A stretch of 64,000 bases of DNA from Lysobacter arseniciresistens ZS79 (GCF_000768335.1 NZ_AVPT01000001.1:1-64000); one strand, 5' to 3'. Shown: positions 10,001-19,638, counted from the first letter of the stretch. Notes: generated from the sequence alone by a model not told the origin. Made by a program: numbers and translations.

Positions 10001-10228
10001 ATGACCTCGATCGCCTTCATCGCCGGCACCGTGCCACTGGTGCTGTCCAGCGGTGCCGGCGCGGAGGTGCGCTCGGTCACCGGTATCACCGTCTTCGCCG
10101 GAATGCTCGGCGTCACCCTGTTCGGGCTGTTCCTGACCCCGGTGTTCTACGTCGCCCTGCGCAAGCTGGTGTCGCGACGGGCCGGCGCCCAGGCACACCG
10201 CGAACTGCAGGAGATAACCCATGCGTGA
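7061..10228 (+). CDS. RND multidrug efflux permease (MexF/OqxB/SmeW-like)
   Basis: 1055 residues, full length for HAE1 permeases. Starts with the family phrase MDFSKFFIDRPIFAAVLSI. TM4 carries the proton-relay pair Asp410-Asp411 (GIVVDDAIVVVEN) and TM10 carries Lys945 (ACKNAILIVEF), so it should be an active proton-drug antiporter. Overall text closely follows MexF/OqxB, whose usual substrates include chloramphenicol, quinolones and trimethoprim; the actual substrates here are unknown. It starts 36 nt after the adaptor and overlaps the outer-membrane gene by 8 nt. Confidence 0.95.
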   Translation: MDFSKFFIDRPIFAAVLSIVIFAAGLISIPLLPIGEYPEVVPPSVMVRTVYPGANPKVIAETVATPLEESIRGVEGLMYMKSVASSDGSLQTTVTFSPGIDADEATVRVQNRVSQALARLPEDVRRQGVTTQKQSPVFLMVVHLTSPSGKYDTLYLRNYLRLHVKDRLASIPGVGNAQAFGGGDYAMRLWLDPDKVASRGLTAGDVVRAVREQNIQVSAGQLGAEPMPNGSDFLTLINARGRLASAEEFGDVVIKTGADGTVVRLSDVARIELAAGDYSMRSRLDGENAAAIGIFQAPGANALEIRDEVIRRMDEAAESFPPGVEYKSIYDTTVFVRDSIKSVVTTLLEATLLVVLVVILFLQTWRASIIPLIAVPVSIVGTFAALYLLGFSINTLTLFGLVLAIGIVVDDAIVVVENVERHIEAGASPLHAAHLAMREVSGPIIAIALVLCAVFVPMAFLSGVTGEFYKQFAVTIAISTVISAINSLTLSPALAARLLKPHGAAKDAPTRLIDRLFGWIFKPFNRFFADSSDRYERGVAKALGRRGAVFVVYAVLLLGTGLMFQIVPKGFMPVQDKGYIIAGIKMPEGSSIERTDAALKKIGEAAMGIEGVQHDVAFPGFNPLQFINTPNYGVTFIGLDPFDQRSRTAKEITDELNMKISGIQEGFAFAMMPPPIQGLGNGSGYSFFIEDRGNLGYGELQSAVQAMQAAGSQVPGLGFLNSSYQANVPQLDVEVDRVKAKAQGVPLTELFDTLQTYLGSAYVNDFNMFGRTWQVIAQAEAPYRDSVSDIGNLRTRNADGEMVPVGSMVTVNETFGPDPVIRYNGHTAADIMGEADPRLLSSAQAMEQLEQLAQKVLPQGMEIEWTDLSYQQATQGNAALVVFPLAVLLVFLVLAALYESWTLPLAVILIVPIVMLSALLGVWLTGDNNVFVQVGLVVLMGLACKNAILIVEFARELEMQGKGIVEAALEACRLRLRPIVMTSIAFIAGTVPLVLSSGAGAEVRSVTGITVFAGMLGVTLFGLFLTPVFYVALRKLVSRRAGAQAHRELQEITHA

Positions 10229-11693
10229 CCTGAACCCCGCAGCGGCGACACGTGGCCTGGCCGCCTCGCTGCTGGCCCTGTCGCTGGCCGCCTGCATGGT
10301 CGGGCCGGACCACGTCCGCCCGTCCCTGCCGGCATCCGGCGAATTCACCCACGAACCGGCCGCCGACCCGCTTGCCGTCGCCCCGCAGCCCGCGCCCGAC
10401 GCGGACTTCTGGAACGCATTCGACGACCCGCTGCTGACCCGCCTGGTCGACGAGGCGCTGCTGGCGAACCACGACCTGCGCATCGCGCTGACCCGCTACG
10501 ACCGCGCCAACGCGCTGTTGCGCGGCGCCCGGTTCGATGCGTTCCCGACGCTGACCGCAAGCGGCCAGGCCAGCGACACCCGCGCCAGCGCCGACCAGAT
10601 GCCCGGCGCCACCCGCGACCAGCGCGACGGCGAGAGCTACTCCGCCGGCATCGACATGGCGTGGGAGCTGGATCTCTTCGGCCGCGTGCGTCGCAACGTC
10701 GAGGCCAACCGCGCCGGGACCGCCGCGGCCGCCGCGGACCTCGCGGCGCTGCAGGTCGCGATCGTCGCCGAGGTCGCGCGCAGCTACATCGACCTGCGCG
10801 GCCTGCAGGAGCGCCTGCAGGTGGCGCGCGACAACGCCGACAACCAGCGCGAGACGCTGCGCATCGTGCAGGCCCGCCTCGATGCCGGCAGCGCCACCGG
10901 TTTCGACCGCGCCCGTGCCAGCGCCCAGCTCGAGGCCACCCTCGCACGGGTGCCGGCGCTTGAAGCCGAGGCCGCGGTGATGATGAACCGGCTCGCGGTC
11001 CTGGCCGGCAAGACGCCGGGCGCGCTGGCGGTCGACCTCGCAACGCCCACCGGCCTGCCCACCCTGCCCGCACCGGTCGATCCCGGCACGCCGGGCGAAC
11101 TGCTGCGCCGCCGTCCCGACATCGCCGCCGCCGAGCACCGCCTGCACGCGGCGACCGCGCGCATCGGCGTCGCCACCGCCGACCTGTTCCCGCGCTTCAC
11201 GCTCGGCGGGCTGATCGGGAGCCAGGCGATCGACGCCGGCGATCTGTTCGAGCGCGACAGCGAGGCCCGCGTCGTCGCGCTCGGCATCGACTGGTCGTTC
11301 CTCGATATCGGCCGCGTCCGCGCCCGCATCGCCGCCGCCGATGCCGACGCCGCCGGCGAACTCGCGCGCTACCAGAAGACCGTCGCGCTGGCGCTGGAGG
11401 AAACCGAGAACGCACTCGTCCGCCACGCCCGCACCCGCGCCGAGGACCGGCACCTGCAACAGGCCGCCGCCGACAGCACCCGTGCCGCCGAACTCGCCCG
11501 CCTGCGCTACGACGCCGGTGCCACCGGCCTGCTGGAAGTGCTCGACGCCGAGCGCACCCGCCTGCAGGCGCAGGACGCGCTGGCCGACGTGCGCACGCGG
11601 GCGGCCAACAGCGCGGTCGCCGTGTACAAGGCGATGGCCGGCGGATGGCCCGGACGGCTGCCGGTCCGCGAGGACATCGCCGGGGTCGACTGA
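10221..11693 (+). CDS. Outer-membrane efflux lipoprotein (OprM/OprN/SmeX-like)
   Basis: 490 residues. Lipobox LAAC with Cys25, then the NodT/OprM double repeat: two outer-membrane efflux domains with long helices and matched motifs (DLFGRVRRNVEANRAGT in the first half; WSFLDIGRVRARIAAAD in the second). It forms the outer-membrane exit duct of the pump. The start overlaps the permease stop by 8 nt, so translation is coupled. No extra genes such as smeU1/smeU2 lie in this operon. Confidence 0.93.
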   Translation: MRDLNPAAATRGLAASLLALSLAACMVGPDHVRPSLPASGEFTHEPAADPLAVAPQPAPDADFWNAFDDPLLTRLVDEALLANHDLRIALTRYDRANALLRGARFDAFPTLTASGQASDTRASADQMPGATRDQRDGESYSAGIDMAWELDLFGRVRRNVEANRAGTAAAAADLAALQVAIVAEVARSYIDLRGLQERLQVARDNADNQRETLRIVQARLDAGSATGFDRARASAQLEATLARVPALEAEAAVMMNRLAVLAGKTPGALAVDLATPTGLPTLPAPVDPGTPGELLRRRPDIAAAEHRLHAATARIGVATADLFPRFTLGGLIGSQAIDAGDLFERDSEARVVALGIDWSFLDIGRVRARIAAADADAAGELARYQKTVALALEETENALVRHARTRAEDRHLQQAAADSTRAAELARLRYDAGATGLLEVLDAERTRLQAQDALADVRTRAANSAVAVYKAMAGGWPGRLPVREDIAGVD

Positions 11694-11760
11694 GCGCTTT
11701 GCACGCTCCGCAAACATGTGCGGGGCGAAGGTCGCAGGGTCGATCCCGGAGGGACAGCCC

Positions 11761-14388
11761 ATGCATGCCGCAAAGTCACCCCGCGCCCCGTGGCTCACCG
11801 GCGCGGTGTTCGCCCTGATCGGCCTGGCCCTCTCGGCCGGGGGAATCCGGCTGGTGCTGCTCGGTGGGTCGTGGTTCTACCTGGTTGCCGGCGTCGGCTT
11901 CGTCGTCGTCGCGCTGCTGCTGTGGATGCGGCGCGCGGCCGCCATACCGGCCTACGCGCTGGTGCTCCTGGGCACGCTGGCGTGGTCGCTGTGGGAGGCG
12001 GGGCTGGACTGGTGGCCGCTGGCGACGCGGCTCGGGCTGCCGTTCCTGCTCGGGCTGTGGTTGCTGCTGCCATGGGTGCGGCGCTCGCTGCGTCCGGTCG
12101 GCTCCGACCTGCCTCCGCCCGGTGGCGTCGCGCGGGCGCGCGCGGGCAAGCCGTGGCTGCTGGCGGGCGTGGTGGTTGCCGTGTTGCTGGTATCGGTCGC
12201 GTCGTGGATGGCCGATCCGCATCGCATCGAGGGCGAGGCGCCGGCCGCGCGTGCCGGCATCGCTGCAACTCCGGCGGAAGTACCACCCGGCGAGTGGCCG
12301 GTCTACGGTCGCACCCCCCACGGGCAGCGTTATTCGCCGCTGGACCAGATCACGCCGCGGAACGTCGACGAGCTCGATGTCGCCTGGACCTATCGCACCG
12401 GCGACGTCCCCGGCCAGCCCGGCGACCCGGTCGAGACGACCTTCGAGGTCACCCCGCTCAAGATCGGCAACCGTCTCTACCTGTGCACGCCGCACCAGTT
12501 CGTCATCGCACTGGACGCGACCACCGGCGAGGAGATCTGGCGGCTGGACCCGGAGATCCAGGGGGAACTGGCGCTGCAGCATCTGACCTGTCGCGGTCTG
12601 TCGTACCACCCCGGGCCGGTTGCCACGGACGACCCACAGGCTTCCGCGGCGACAAGCAAAGACCCCCCGGACGCGCCTGTCGCCACGCGGAGCGTTCCCG
12701 CCATTGATGCGAACGGCGGGACCGGCGATGAAGCCGCGGTACCGGTAGTTCGTAGCGACGCCGCGGCCGAAACCGGGGCCCCCACCGGCTCGCCAAACCC
12801 CACCGGCGCACCCGTCGCCACCGCGTCGCTGCCGGTCGCCGAGCGCTGCAGCGCGCAACTGTTCATGCCGACGTCCGACGGCCGCCTGCTCGCGATCAAC
12901 CCCGACAACGGCCGAGTCTGTCCGGAGTTCGGCAACGGCCGCGGCCAGATCAACCTGTGGCAGCACATGCCCAACATCAACCCCGGGTCGTACTACTCGA
13001 CCTCGCCGGTGGTGGTGACGCGGGGCCTGATTGTCGTCGGCGGCACCGTGCTCGACAACGTCACCGTCCACGACGCGTCCGGCGTGGTCCGCGCGTTCGA
13101 CGTCGACACCGGCGAGCTGGTGTGGGCCTGGGATTCCGGCAATCCAGGCGACACCACGCCGCCCGCACCCGGCGAGACCTACACCGAAAACTCGCCCAAC
13201 AGCTGGTCGATCTCCAGCGTCGACGAGGACCTCGGCCTGGTCTACGTGCCACTGGGCAACCAGCCGCCGGACCAGTGGGGCGGCAAGCGCAGCGACGCGG
13301 TCGAGCGTTTCTCCAGCAGCGTGGTCGCGCTGGACCTCGCCACCGGGCAGGTGCGCTGGGTGTTCCAGACCGTCCACCACGACCTGTGGGACTACGACGT
13401 GCCGGCGCAGCCGGGCCTGGTCGACCTGACCATCGACGGCCGCACCGTACCCGCGCTGGTGCAACCGACCAAGCAGGGCGAGATCTACGTGCTCGACCGC
13501 CGCACCGGCGAGCCGCTGCTGCCGGTCCGCGAGGTCCCCGCACCGCAGGGCGCCGCCGCCGGCGACCACACGGCGCCTACCCAGCCGGTCTCGGCGCTGT
13601 CGTTCAATCCGCCGCCGCTGACCGGCGCCGACATGTGGGGCGCAACCCTGGTCGACCAGCTGGTCTGCCGGATCAGGCTGAAGCAGTTGCGCTACGAAGG
13701 CCGCTACACCCCACCGACGACCGGCGGCTCGCTGGTCTACCCCGGCAACTTCGGCGTCTTCAACTGGGGCGGCGTCGCGGTGGACCCTCAACGGCAGATC
13801 GTGTTCGCGATGCCGACCTACCTCGCCTTCACCTCCAGGCTCATCCCGCGCGAGAACGACGAGAAGCTGTACGTGAGCGAAGGCAGCGTGCCGCCGCACA
13901 GCCCGCTGCCCAGCCTCAACGAGAACTTCGGCGCGCCGTTCGCGGTGGAGATGGCGCCGTTCCTGTCGCCGCTCGGCATTCCCTGCCAGGCCCCGCCGTG
14001 GGGCTACGTCGCCGCGGCCGACCTGACCACCGGCGAGATCATCTGGCGGCACCGCAACGGCACCGTGCGCGACCTCACCCCGCTGCCCCTGCCCTTCAGG
14101 ATGGGCGTGCCCGGCATCGGCGGGCCGATCATGACTGCCGGTGGCGTCGCGTTCCTCTCGGGCACGGTCGACAATTACGTGCGCGGCTATGACGTGACCA
14201 CCGGCGAGCAGGTCTGGGAGGAGCGCCTGCCCGCGGGTGGCCAGGCAACGCCGATGACCTACCTCGGCGCCGACGGCCGCCAATACCTACTGGTGGTCGC
14301 CGGCGGACACGGCTCGCTCGGCACCGACACCGGCGACCATGTCATCGCCTATGCGCTGGATGCGGATGACGTCGACGAAAGCGAGTGA
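11761..14388 (+). CDS. gcd: Membrane-bound PQQ-dependent glucose dehydrogenase
   Basis: 875 residues (E. coli Gcd is 796). About five N-terminal transmembrane helices (residues 1-150) anchor it and bind ubiquinone. The rest is a periplasmic eight-bladed PQQ propeller (GEWPVYGRTPHGQRYSPLDQI, QHLTCRGLSYH, TVHHDLWDYD, SGADMWGAT-like block, LPAGGQATPMTY). It oxidises glucose and other aldoses to lactones and feeds electrons to quinone. RBS GGAGGG precedes the ATG. Residues about 284-360 are a Pro/Ala/Thr/Asp-rich insertion where E. coli has roughly a dozen residues; see findings. A partner PQQ biosynthesis locus is not in the window. Confidence 0.93.
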   Translation: MHAAKSPRAPWLTGAVFALIGLALSAGGIRLVLLGGSWFYLVAGVGFVVVALLLWMRRAAAIPAYALVLLGTLAWSLWEAGLDWWPLATRLGLPFLLGLWLLLPWVRRSLRPVGSDLPPPGGVARARAGKPWLLAGVVVAVLLVSVASWMADPHRIEGEAPAARAGIAATPAEVPPGEWPVYGRTPHGQRYSPLDQITPRNVDELDVAWTYRTGDVPGQPGDPVETTFEVTPLKIGNRLYLCTPHQFVIALDATTGEEIWRLDPEIQGELALQHLTCRGLSYHPGPVATDDPQASAATSKDPPDAPVATRSVPAIDANGGTGDEAAVPVVRSDAAAETGAPTGSPNPTGAPVATASLPVAERCSAQLFMPTSDGRLLAINPDNGRVCPEFGNGRGQINLWQHMPNINPGSYYSTSPVVVTRGLIVVGGTVLDNVTVHDASGVVRAFDVDTGELVWAWDSGNPGDTTPPAPGETYTENSPNSWSISSVDEDLGLVYVPLGNQPPDQWGGKRSDAVERFSSSVVALDLATGQVRWVFQTVHHDLWDYDVPAQPGLVDLTIDGRTVPALVQPTKQGEIYVLDRRTGEPLLPVREVPAPQGAAAGDHTAPTQPVSALSFNPPPLTGADMWGATLVDQLVCRIRLKQLRYEGRYTPPTTGGSLVYPGNFGVFNWGGVAVDPQRQIVFAMPTYLAFTSRLIPRENDEKLYVSEGSVPPHSPLPSLNENFGAPFAVEMAPFLSPLGIPCQAPPWGYVAAADLTTGEIIWRHRNGTVRDLTPLPLPFRMGVPGIGGPIMTAGGVAFLSGTVDNYVRGYDVTTGEQVWEERLPAGGQATPMTYLGADGRQYLLVVAGGHGSLGTDTGDHVIAYALDADDVDESE

Positions 14389-14390
14389 AC

Positions 14391-14417
14391 AAAAAGGGCC
14401 GCCTTTCGGCAGCCCTT
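14391..14417 (-). terminator. Intrinsic terminator of the tRNA transcript
   Basis: Minus-strand hairpin AAGGGC-x-GCC / GGC-x-GCCCTT with a 4-nt loop and one internal mismatch, followed by TTTTTGTT. It lies 16 nt after the tRNA-Glu 3' end. The plus strand lacks a T-run, so it is oriented for the tRNA operon and not for gcd. Confidence 0.75.
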
Positions 14418-14433
14418 GATGCTTGTAGCGAAG

Positions 14434-14509
14434 TGGCGTCCCCACGGGGATTCGAACCCCGGTCGCAACCGTGAAAGGGTTGTGTCCTAGGCCTCTAGAC
14501 GATGGGGAC
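14434..14509 (-). tRNA. tRNA-Glu (anticodon UUC)
   Basis: 76 nt with encoded CCA. Begins GTCCCCATCG and ends GGGGACGCCA, the T arm is GGTTCGAATCC, and the anticodon loop CTTTCAC has UUC (bases 14473-14475). Very close to the standard bacterial tRNA-Glu. It is the second gene of a two-tRNA transcript. Confidence 0.97.
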
Positions 14510-14573
14510 GCAGTGGTTTTCCGCACCTTGGTCGGCTGCTTTCACTCAGCCGGGTAACGAAGAACCTTTGAAG

Positions 14574-14649
<76 letters not shown>

Positions 14650-14668
14650 ACGTGCTGGAAAGTCGACA

Positions 14669-14697
14669 AGCTTAAGGACGGTTCCCGAAGTCGTCAA
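14669..14697 (-). promoter_or_regulatory. Promoter of the tRNA-Ala/tRNA-Glu operon
   Basis: Minus strand TTGACG (14697-14692), exactly 17 bp, TAAGCT (14674-14669), placing the start about 12 nt before mature tRNA-Ala. The -35 overlaps the last codons of the DUF1249 gene, so the tRNA operon is promoted from within its upstream neighbour. Confidence 0.65.
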
Positions 14698-15188
14698 GCA
14701 ATCTTTTGCATTCCGGTGAAACTTTTTTCGGCCGGCCTCAACGTGGCCACACCGTGTCCCTGTTCGGACAGGTACTGCAGCCATTTTCCCAGAAAGGTGT
14801 TCATCCGCAAGCGGTGTCCGATGAGCTCCGCCGGCGGTGGATACATGCCGATGACGTCCTGCCAGCGGCGGCCGACGTAGCAGTGCGTCGCCTCCACCTG
14901 GCGGGCGTCGTGGTACTGCCGCAGGTACGCCGACGGGTCCGGCTCGCCGGTCACCGGGTCGGGCATGGCGTAGGTGAGGCGCAGCTCGGTGGTGTAGCGG
15001 TGCTGCTCCAGCACCTCGATACGCAGGTCGAGCCCGTCACCGACGCTGGAGACGAAGCAGCCCGGCTCCAGCCCCGCCGGCGCGAACATCGCGGCCAGCC
15101 GGCCGTGGTTCTCCGAATAGAGCGCCATCAGCCAGCCGAGCCGGCTCAGGGTGGGTATCCGCGCGTGGCGGCGGGCCAACGGGTTCAT
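14694..15188 (-). CDS. DUF1249 family protein
   Basis: 164 residues, soluble. Matches the DUF1249 pattern: N-terminal LMALYSENHGRLAAMF, a middle of beta strands (ELRLTYAMPDP), then the conserved YLRQYHDARQVEATHC and a C-terminal NTFLGKWLQYL. Function of the family is unknown. No obvious operon partner; the tRNA promoter starts within its 3' end. Confidence 0.8.
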   Translation of the reverse strand: MNPLARRHARIPTLSRLGWLMALYSENHGRLAAMFAPAGLEPGCFVSSVGDGLDLRIEVLEQHRYTTELRLTYAMPDPVTGEPDPSAYLRQYHDARQVEATHCYVGRRWQDVIGMYPPPAELIGHRLRMNTFLGKWLQYLSEQGHGVATLRPAEKSFTGMQKIA

Positions 15189-15292
15189 GGCTCGATGCTA
15201 CACGCGGCCCGTCCTGCGCGGCAGCGTTGACGGCCTATCCGGCCGGACGTAGGTTCAGGGTTTGCCCGCCCGCCCGCGCGCCGGGCTGCGGC

Positions 15293-16114
15293 TCAGAACA
15301 TCTCGCGCCGGATGCCCAGCGTCGACAGCACCTTGCTGGAGATCTCCTCGATCGAGGTGTGGGTGGTGCTGAGGGTCGGGATGCGCTCTGCGCGGAACAG
15401 CGCCTCGGCCTGGGCGACCTCGCGGCGGCAGGTCTCGAGCTTCGCGTAGCGCGAGTTCGGCCGGCGTTCCTGGCGGATCTGCTGGAGCCGCACCGGGTCG
15501 ATGGTCAGGCCGAACAGTTTCTGCCGGTAGGGTCGCAGGCGCGGCGGCAGGCGGTCGTGCTCGAGGTCTTCCTCGGTCAGCGGGTAGTTGGCCGCGCGGA
15601 TGCCGTAATGCAACGCCAGGTACACGCAGGTCGGCGTCTTGCCGGCCCGCGACACCGCCACCAGGATCACGTCGGCATCCTCGTAGTCCACCGCCTGGCC
15701 GTCGTCGTGGGTCAGCGCGTAGTTCATCGCGTTGATGCGGTGGTGGTAGGACTCGAAGTCGACGATCGCATGGGCCCGCCCGACGTGGCGCTGGCGTCCC
15801 TCCTGCAGCTCCCGCTCCAGCGGCTCGATGAATGGCGCGAACACGTCCAGGATCAGCGCGCCGCTCTCGGAGATGGCCTCGCTGACCTCGCTGTCCATGC
15901 AGGAGTTGATGACGATCGGGCGGATCCCGTGCACCTCGGCGGCGGCTTTGATCCGTTCGGCCGCCTCACGCGCCCGCTCGACGCTGTCGACGAAGGAAAT
16001 GCGCTCGCTGACGAACTGGGTGTCGGTGAACTGCGTCAGCAGGCTGTGGCCGATGGTTTCGGCGGTGATGCCGGTGCCGTCGGAAACATAGAAAACCGGC
16101 CTGACGTTCGCCAT
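15293..16114 (-). CDS. ppsR: PEP synthase regulatory protein (bifunctional kinase/phosphorylase)
   Basis: 273 residues (E. coli PpsR 277). DUF299 family: adds phosphate from ADP to a Thr of PEP synthase, inactivating it, and removes it by phosphorolysis. N-terminal [18 protein letters not shown] and the nucleotide-binding loop VSRAGKTP (Gly158-Lys159-Thr160) are intact. ATG at 16114 was chosen because a GAGGG RBS precedes it by about 7 nt and the protein then matches family length; two ATGs at 16129 and 16132 are alternatives. Divergent from ppsA, its target. Confidence 0.93.
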   Translation of the reverse strand: MANVRPVFYVSDGTGITAETIGHSLLTQFTDTQFVSERISFVDSVERAREAAERIKAAAEVHGIRPIVINSCMDSEVSEAISESGALILDVFAPFIEPLERELQEGRQRHVGRAHAIVDFESYHHRINAMNYALTHDDGQAVDYEDADVILVAVSRAGKTPTCVYLALHYGIRAANYPLTEEDLEHDRLPPRLRPYRQKLFGLTIDPVRLQQIRQERRPNSRYAKLETCRREVAQAEALFRAERIPTLSTTHTSIEEISSKVLSTLGIRREMF

Positions 16115-16244
16115 CGAAACCCTCGCCATCATCGTCGATCAACAAGAAAACCCCGCCGGATCAACCTTGTATGGCCCCGGCGCAGGAGCGATCATATCCG
16201 CTTGGCCGCGCCGGTCGGCGTGTCGGACCCTTCGGAGACCCCGC

Positions 16245-18623
16245 TTGAACGAGAACATCCTCTGGCTGCACGCGCTGCGCCTCAACGACCTGGCCCGCGT
16301 CGGCGGCAAGAATTCCTCGCTCGGCGAGATGATCGGCAACCTTGCCAACCTCGGTGTCTCGGTGCCCGGCGGCTTCGCCACCACGGCCGAGGCGTTCAAG
16401 GACTTCATCGCCCACAACGACCTGCACCAGCGCATCTTCGACCGCCTCGCCTCGCTCGATGTCGAGGACGTTGGCGCGCTGACGAAGGCCGGCGGCGAGA
16501 TCCGCGGCTGGGTGATCGACGCCCCCCTGCAGCCGGCGCTCGACAAGGACATCCGGGAGGCCTACCGCACGCTGTGCGCGGAGAACGGCGGCGGTGACGT
16601 CGCGGTTGCGGTGCGCTCCTCCGCCACCGCCGAGGACCTGCCCGACGCCAGCTTCGCCGGCCAGCAGGAAACCTTCCTCAACGTCACCGGCGAGGACGAC
16701 GTCGTCCACAAGGTCAAGGAAGTCTTCGCCAGCCTCTACAACGACCGCGCGATCGCCTACCGCGTGCACCACGGCTTCAAGCACGAGGACGTGTTCCTCT
16801 CCGCCGGCGTGCAGCTGATGGTGCGTTCGGACGTCGGCGCCTCGGGCGTGCTGTTCACGCTCGATACCGAGTCGGGCTTCCGCGACGTGGTGTTCATCAC
16901 CTCGAGCTACGGCCTGGGCGAGATGGTCGTGCAGGGCGCGGTCAACCCTGACGAGTTCTACGTCTACAAGCCCACGCTGGCGCAGGGCAAGCAGGCGATC
17001 CTGCGTCGCTCGATCGGCGCCAAGCAGCTGCGCATGGTCTACTCCGACCAGCCGGGCGAGCGCGTGCGCACCGAGGACACCCCGGCCGAGCTGCGCAACG
17101 CGTTCTCGATCTCCGACGAGGACGTGCACGAGCTGGCCCGCCAGGCGCTGACCATCGAGAAGCATTACGGCCGCCCGATGGACATCGAGTGGGCGAAGGA
17201 CGGCGTCTCCGGCAAGCTGTTCATCGTGCAGGCGCGTCCGGAGACGGTGAAGTCGCGCGCCAAGGCGACCCAGATCGAGCGCTACCAGCTCGGCGAGCGC
17301 GGCCCGGTGATCTGCGAAGGCCGCGCGATCGGCCAGAAGATCGGCAGCGGTGTCGCGCGGGTGGTGCGTTCACTCGACGACATGGCCCGCGTACAGCCCG
17401 GCGACGTGCTGGTCGCCGACATGACCGACCCCGACTGGGAGCCGGTGATGAAGCGCTCGGCCGCCATCGTCACCAACCGCGGCGGCCGCACTTGCCACGC
17501 CGCGATCATCGCGCGCGAGTTGGGCGTGCCGGCGGTGGTCGGCACCGGCAACGCGCTGGATACGATCCAGGACGGCCAGACCGTCACGATCAGCTGCGCC
17601 GAGGGCGACACCGGCTTCATCTACGAGGGCGCCCTGCCCTTCGAGCGCCACACCGCCGACCTGGACGACATGCCGCCGGCGCCGCTCAAGGTGATGATGA
17701 ACGTCGCAAATCCCGAGCGCGCGTTCGATTTCGCCATGCTGCCGAATGCCGGCGTCGGCCTGGCGCGGCTGGAGATGATCATCGCCAGCCACATCGGCGT
17801 GCACCCCAAGGCGCTGCTGGAGTACGACCAGCAGGACGCGGCGACGAAGAAGAAGATCGACGAGCGCATCGCCGGCTACGGCGACCCGGTCGATTTCTAC
17901 GTTGATCGCCTGGCCGAGGGCATTGCCACGATCACCGCGTCGGTCGCGCCGAACCCGGTGATCGTGCGCCTGAGCGACTTCAAGTCCAACGAGTACGCCA
18001 ACCTCATCGGCGGCAGCCGCTACGAGCCGCACGAGGAGAACCCGATGATCGGCTTCCGCGGCGCCAGCCGCTACGTCGATCCGAGCTTCACCGAGGCGTT
18101 CGCGCTGGAGTGCCGCGCGGTGCTGAAGGTGCGCGAGCAGATGGGCCTGACCAACTGCTGGGTGATGATCCCGTTCGTGCGCACGCTCGACGAGGGCCGC
18201 AAGGTGGTCGAAGTGCTGCGCGCCAACGGCCTCGAACAGGGCAAGGACGGCCTGAAGATCATCATGATGTGCGAGGTGCCGTCCAACGCGCTGCTGGCCG
18301 ACGAGTTCCTCGAGATCTTCGACGGCTTCTCGATCGGTTCCAACGACCTGACCCAGCTCAGCCTCGGCCTGGACCGCGACTCGAGCATCGTCGCCCACCT
18401 GTTCGACGAGCGCGACCCGGCGGTCAAGAAGCTGCTGTCGATGGCGATCCAGACCGCTCGCGCCAAGGGCAAGTACGTCGGCATCTGCGGCCAGGGGCCG
18501 AGCGACCACCCGGACCTGGCCGAGTGGCTGATGGAGCAAGGCATCGAGTCGGTGTCGCTCAACCCCGACACCGTGGTCGACACCTGGCTGCGGCTGGCGA
18601 AGGCGAAGGCCGGCGCGGCATGA
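16245..18623 (+). CDS. ppsA: Phosphoenolpyruvate synthase
   Basis: 792 residues, identical in length to the E. coli enzyme when started at TTG 16245 (GGAGA upstream; protein begins NENILWLH after the start). Makes PEP from pyruvate and ATP for gluconeogenesis. N-terminal ATP-grasp-like domain, central phosphohistidine domain with His418 in [15 protein letters not shown], and C-terminal PEP-binding barrel ending with the conserved GICGQGPSD. Thr416, two residues before the histidine, is the expected PpsR target. An in-frame ATG at 16167 would add 26 residues unlike the family. Terminator at 18666-18691. Confidence 0.95.
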   Translation: MNENILWLHALRLNDLARVGGKNSSLGEMIGNLANLGVSVPGGFATTAEAFKDFIAHNDLHQRIFDRLASLDVEDVGALTKAGGEIRGWVIDAPLQPALDKDIREAYRTLCAENGGGDVAVAVRSSATAEDLPDASFAGQQETFLNVTGEDDVVHKVKEVFASLYNDRAIAYRVHHGFKHEDVFLSAGVQLMVRSDVGASGVLFTLDTESGFRDVVFITSSYGLGEMVVQGAVNPDEFYVYKPTLAQGKQAILRRSIGAKQLRMVYSDQPGERVRTEDTPAELRNAFSISDEDVHELARQALTIEKHYGRPMDIEWAKDGVSGKLFIVQARPETVKSRAKATQIERYQLGERGPVICEGRAIGQKIGSGVARVVRSLDDMARVQPGDVLVADMTDPDWEPVMKRSAAIVTNRGGRTCHAAIIARELGVPAVVGTGNALDTIQDGQTVTISCAEGDTGFIYEGALPFERHTADLDDMPPAPLKVMMNVANPERAFDFAMLPNAGVGLARLEMIIASHIGVHPKALLEYDQQDAATKKKIDERIAGYGDPVDFYVDRLAEGIATITASVAPNPVIVRLSDFKSNEYANLIGGSRYEPHEENPMIGFRGASRYVDPSFTEAFALECRAVLKVREQMGLTNCWVMIPFVRTLDEGRKVVEVLRANGLEQGKDGLKIIMMCEVPSNALLADEFLEIFDGFSIGSNDLTQLSLGLDRDSSIVAHLFDERDPAVKKLLSMAIQTARAKGKYVGICGQGPSDHPDLAEWLMEQGIESVSLNPDTVVDTWLRLAKAKAGAA

Positions 18624-18665
18624 CGGGCCGATAACGCCCGCGGCGTCACCATCACCGCAACAAAG

Positions 18666-18691
18666 CGAAGCCCCGCCCACGCGGGGCTTCG
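18666..18691 (+). terminator. Terminator after ppsA
   Basis: Perfect 11-bp stem CGAAGCCCCGC / GCGGGGCTTCG with a CCAC loop, 43 nt after the ppsA stop and just before the mscS gene. No strong T-run follows, but stem strength and position fit a terminator. Confidence 0.7.
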
Positions 18692-18723
18692 TACTTCCGG
18701 AGACCGCTCCCATTGGAGGCCCC

Positions 18724-19617
18724 ATGCCCGACCGCAGCCTGAGCTGGATCGACTACGCCCGTGCCGGCGAATGGACCGAGGCCCTGGTCGGCCTGGGCAT
18801 CCGGGTGGCGCTGGCGCTGCTGCTGTTCCTGGTCGGCCGCTACATCGTCGCGTGGCTGGTCAAGGTGATCGACCGCGCCCTCGCCCGCACCGATCTGGAT
18901 GCGACCGCGCTGCAGTTCCTGTGCAAGGTCTCGACGGTCGTGCTGACCATCGTGCTGGTGCTGGCGTCGCTGCAGGTTGTCGGCGTGCCGATGACCTCGA
19001 TGATCGCCGTGCTTGGTGCGGCGGGCCTGGCGATCGGCCTGGCGCTCAAGGACTCACTGTCGAACATCGCGTCGGGCGTGATGCTGGTGGCGCTCAAGCC
19101 GTTCCGCGTCGGCGACGTGGTGAACATCAACGGCGAAGGCGGCACCGTCGAGGCGATCAGCATCTTCCAGACCCGCCTGCGCGGCGCCGACAACCAGACC
19201 ATCGTGCTGCCCAACAGCCTGGTGACGTCGGACTCGATCATCAACTCCACCCCCGATGTGCACCGCCGGGTCGAGCTGGTGATCGGCATCGGCTACGACG
19301 ACGACATCGACCGCGCGCGCGCGATCGTCATGGACATCATGAACGCCGACAACCGCGTGCTGGCCGAGCCCGAGGCCGACGTGGTGGTGTACGAACTGGC
19401 CGAGAACAGCGTCAACCTCGGTGTGCGCTGCCACACCGCCAACGGCGACTGGTTCGCGGTGAAGGTGCACCTCAACGAGAGCATCAAGAAGGCGTTCGAC
19501 GCCGCCGGCATCAGCTTCCCGTATCCGCAGCGCGACGTGCACGTGTACCGCCATGCCGCCGGGGCGGCGACGGCGCGCAAAGGCGCCGGCGAAAACCCGG
19601 CTCCCGAACCACGCTGA
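18724..19617 (+). CDS. MscS-family mechanosensitive ion channel
   Basis: 297 residues. Three N-terminal transmembrane segments, then the pore helix pattern VLGAAGLAIGLALKDSLSNIASG and the cytoplasmic MscS domain (FRVGDVVNINGEGGTVEAIS, QTIVLPNSLV). Acts as an emergency osmolyte release valve in the inner membrane. Size matches minimal MscS. An Ala/Pro-rich tail of about 20 residues follows the last conserved block. Confidence 0.93.
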   Translation: MPDRSLSWIDYARAGEWTEALVGLGIRVALALLLFLVGRYIVAWLVKVIDRALARTDLDATALQFLCKVSTVVLTIVLVLASLQVVGVPMTSMIAVLGAAGLAIGLALKDSLSNIASGVMLVALKPFRVGDVVNINGEGGTVEAISIFQTRLRGADNQTIVLPNSLVTSDSIINSTPDVHRRVELVIGIGYDDDIDRARAIVMDIMNADNRVLAEPEADVVVYELAENSVNLGVRCHTANGDWFAVKVHLNESIKKAFDAAGISFPYPQRDVHVYRHAAGAATARKGAGENPAPEPR

Positions 19618-19638
19618 AAAGAGCGCGGCCCGGCGCGG

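Noticed and set aside
6047-10483. Open frame of about 1480 codons on the minus strand across the RND operon
   Set aside because: It lies opposite three certain genes, is rich in His/Arg/Gln/Asp without domains, and comes from strong third-position GC bias.
16167-16244. ATG start for ppsA at 16167
   Set aside because: Adds 26 residues unlike the family and overlaps the ppsR-ppsA promoter gap; TTG 16245 gives the exact family length.
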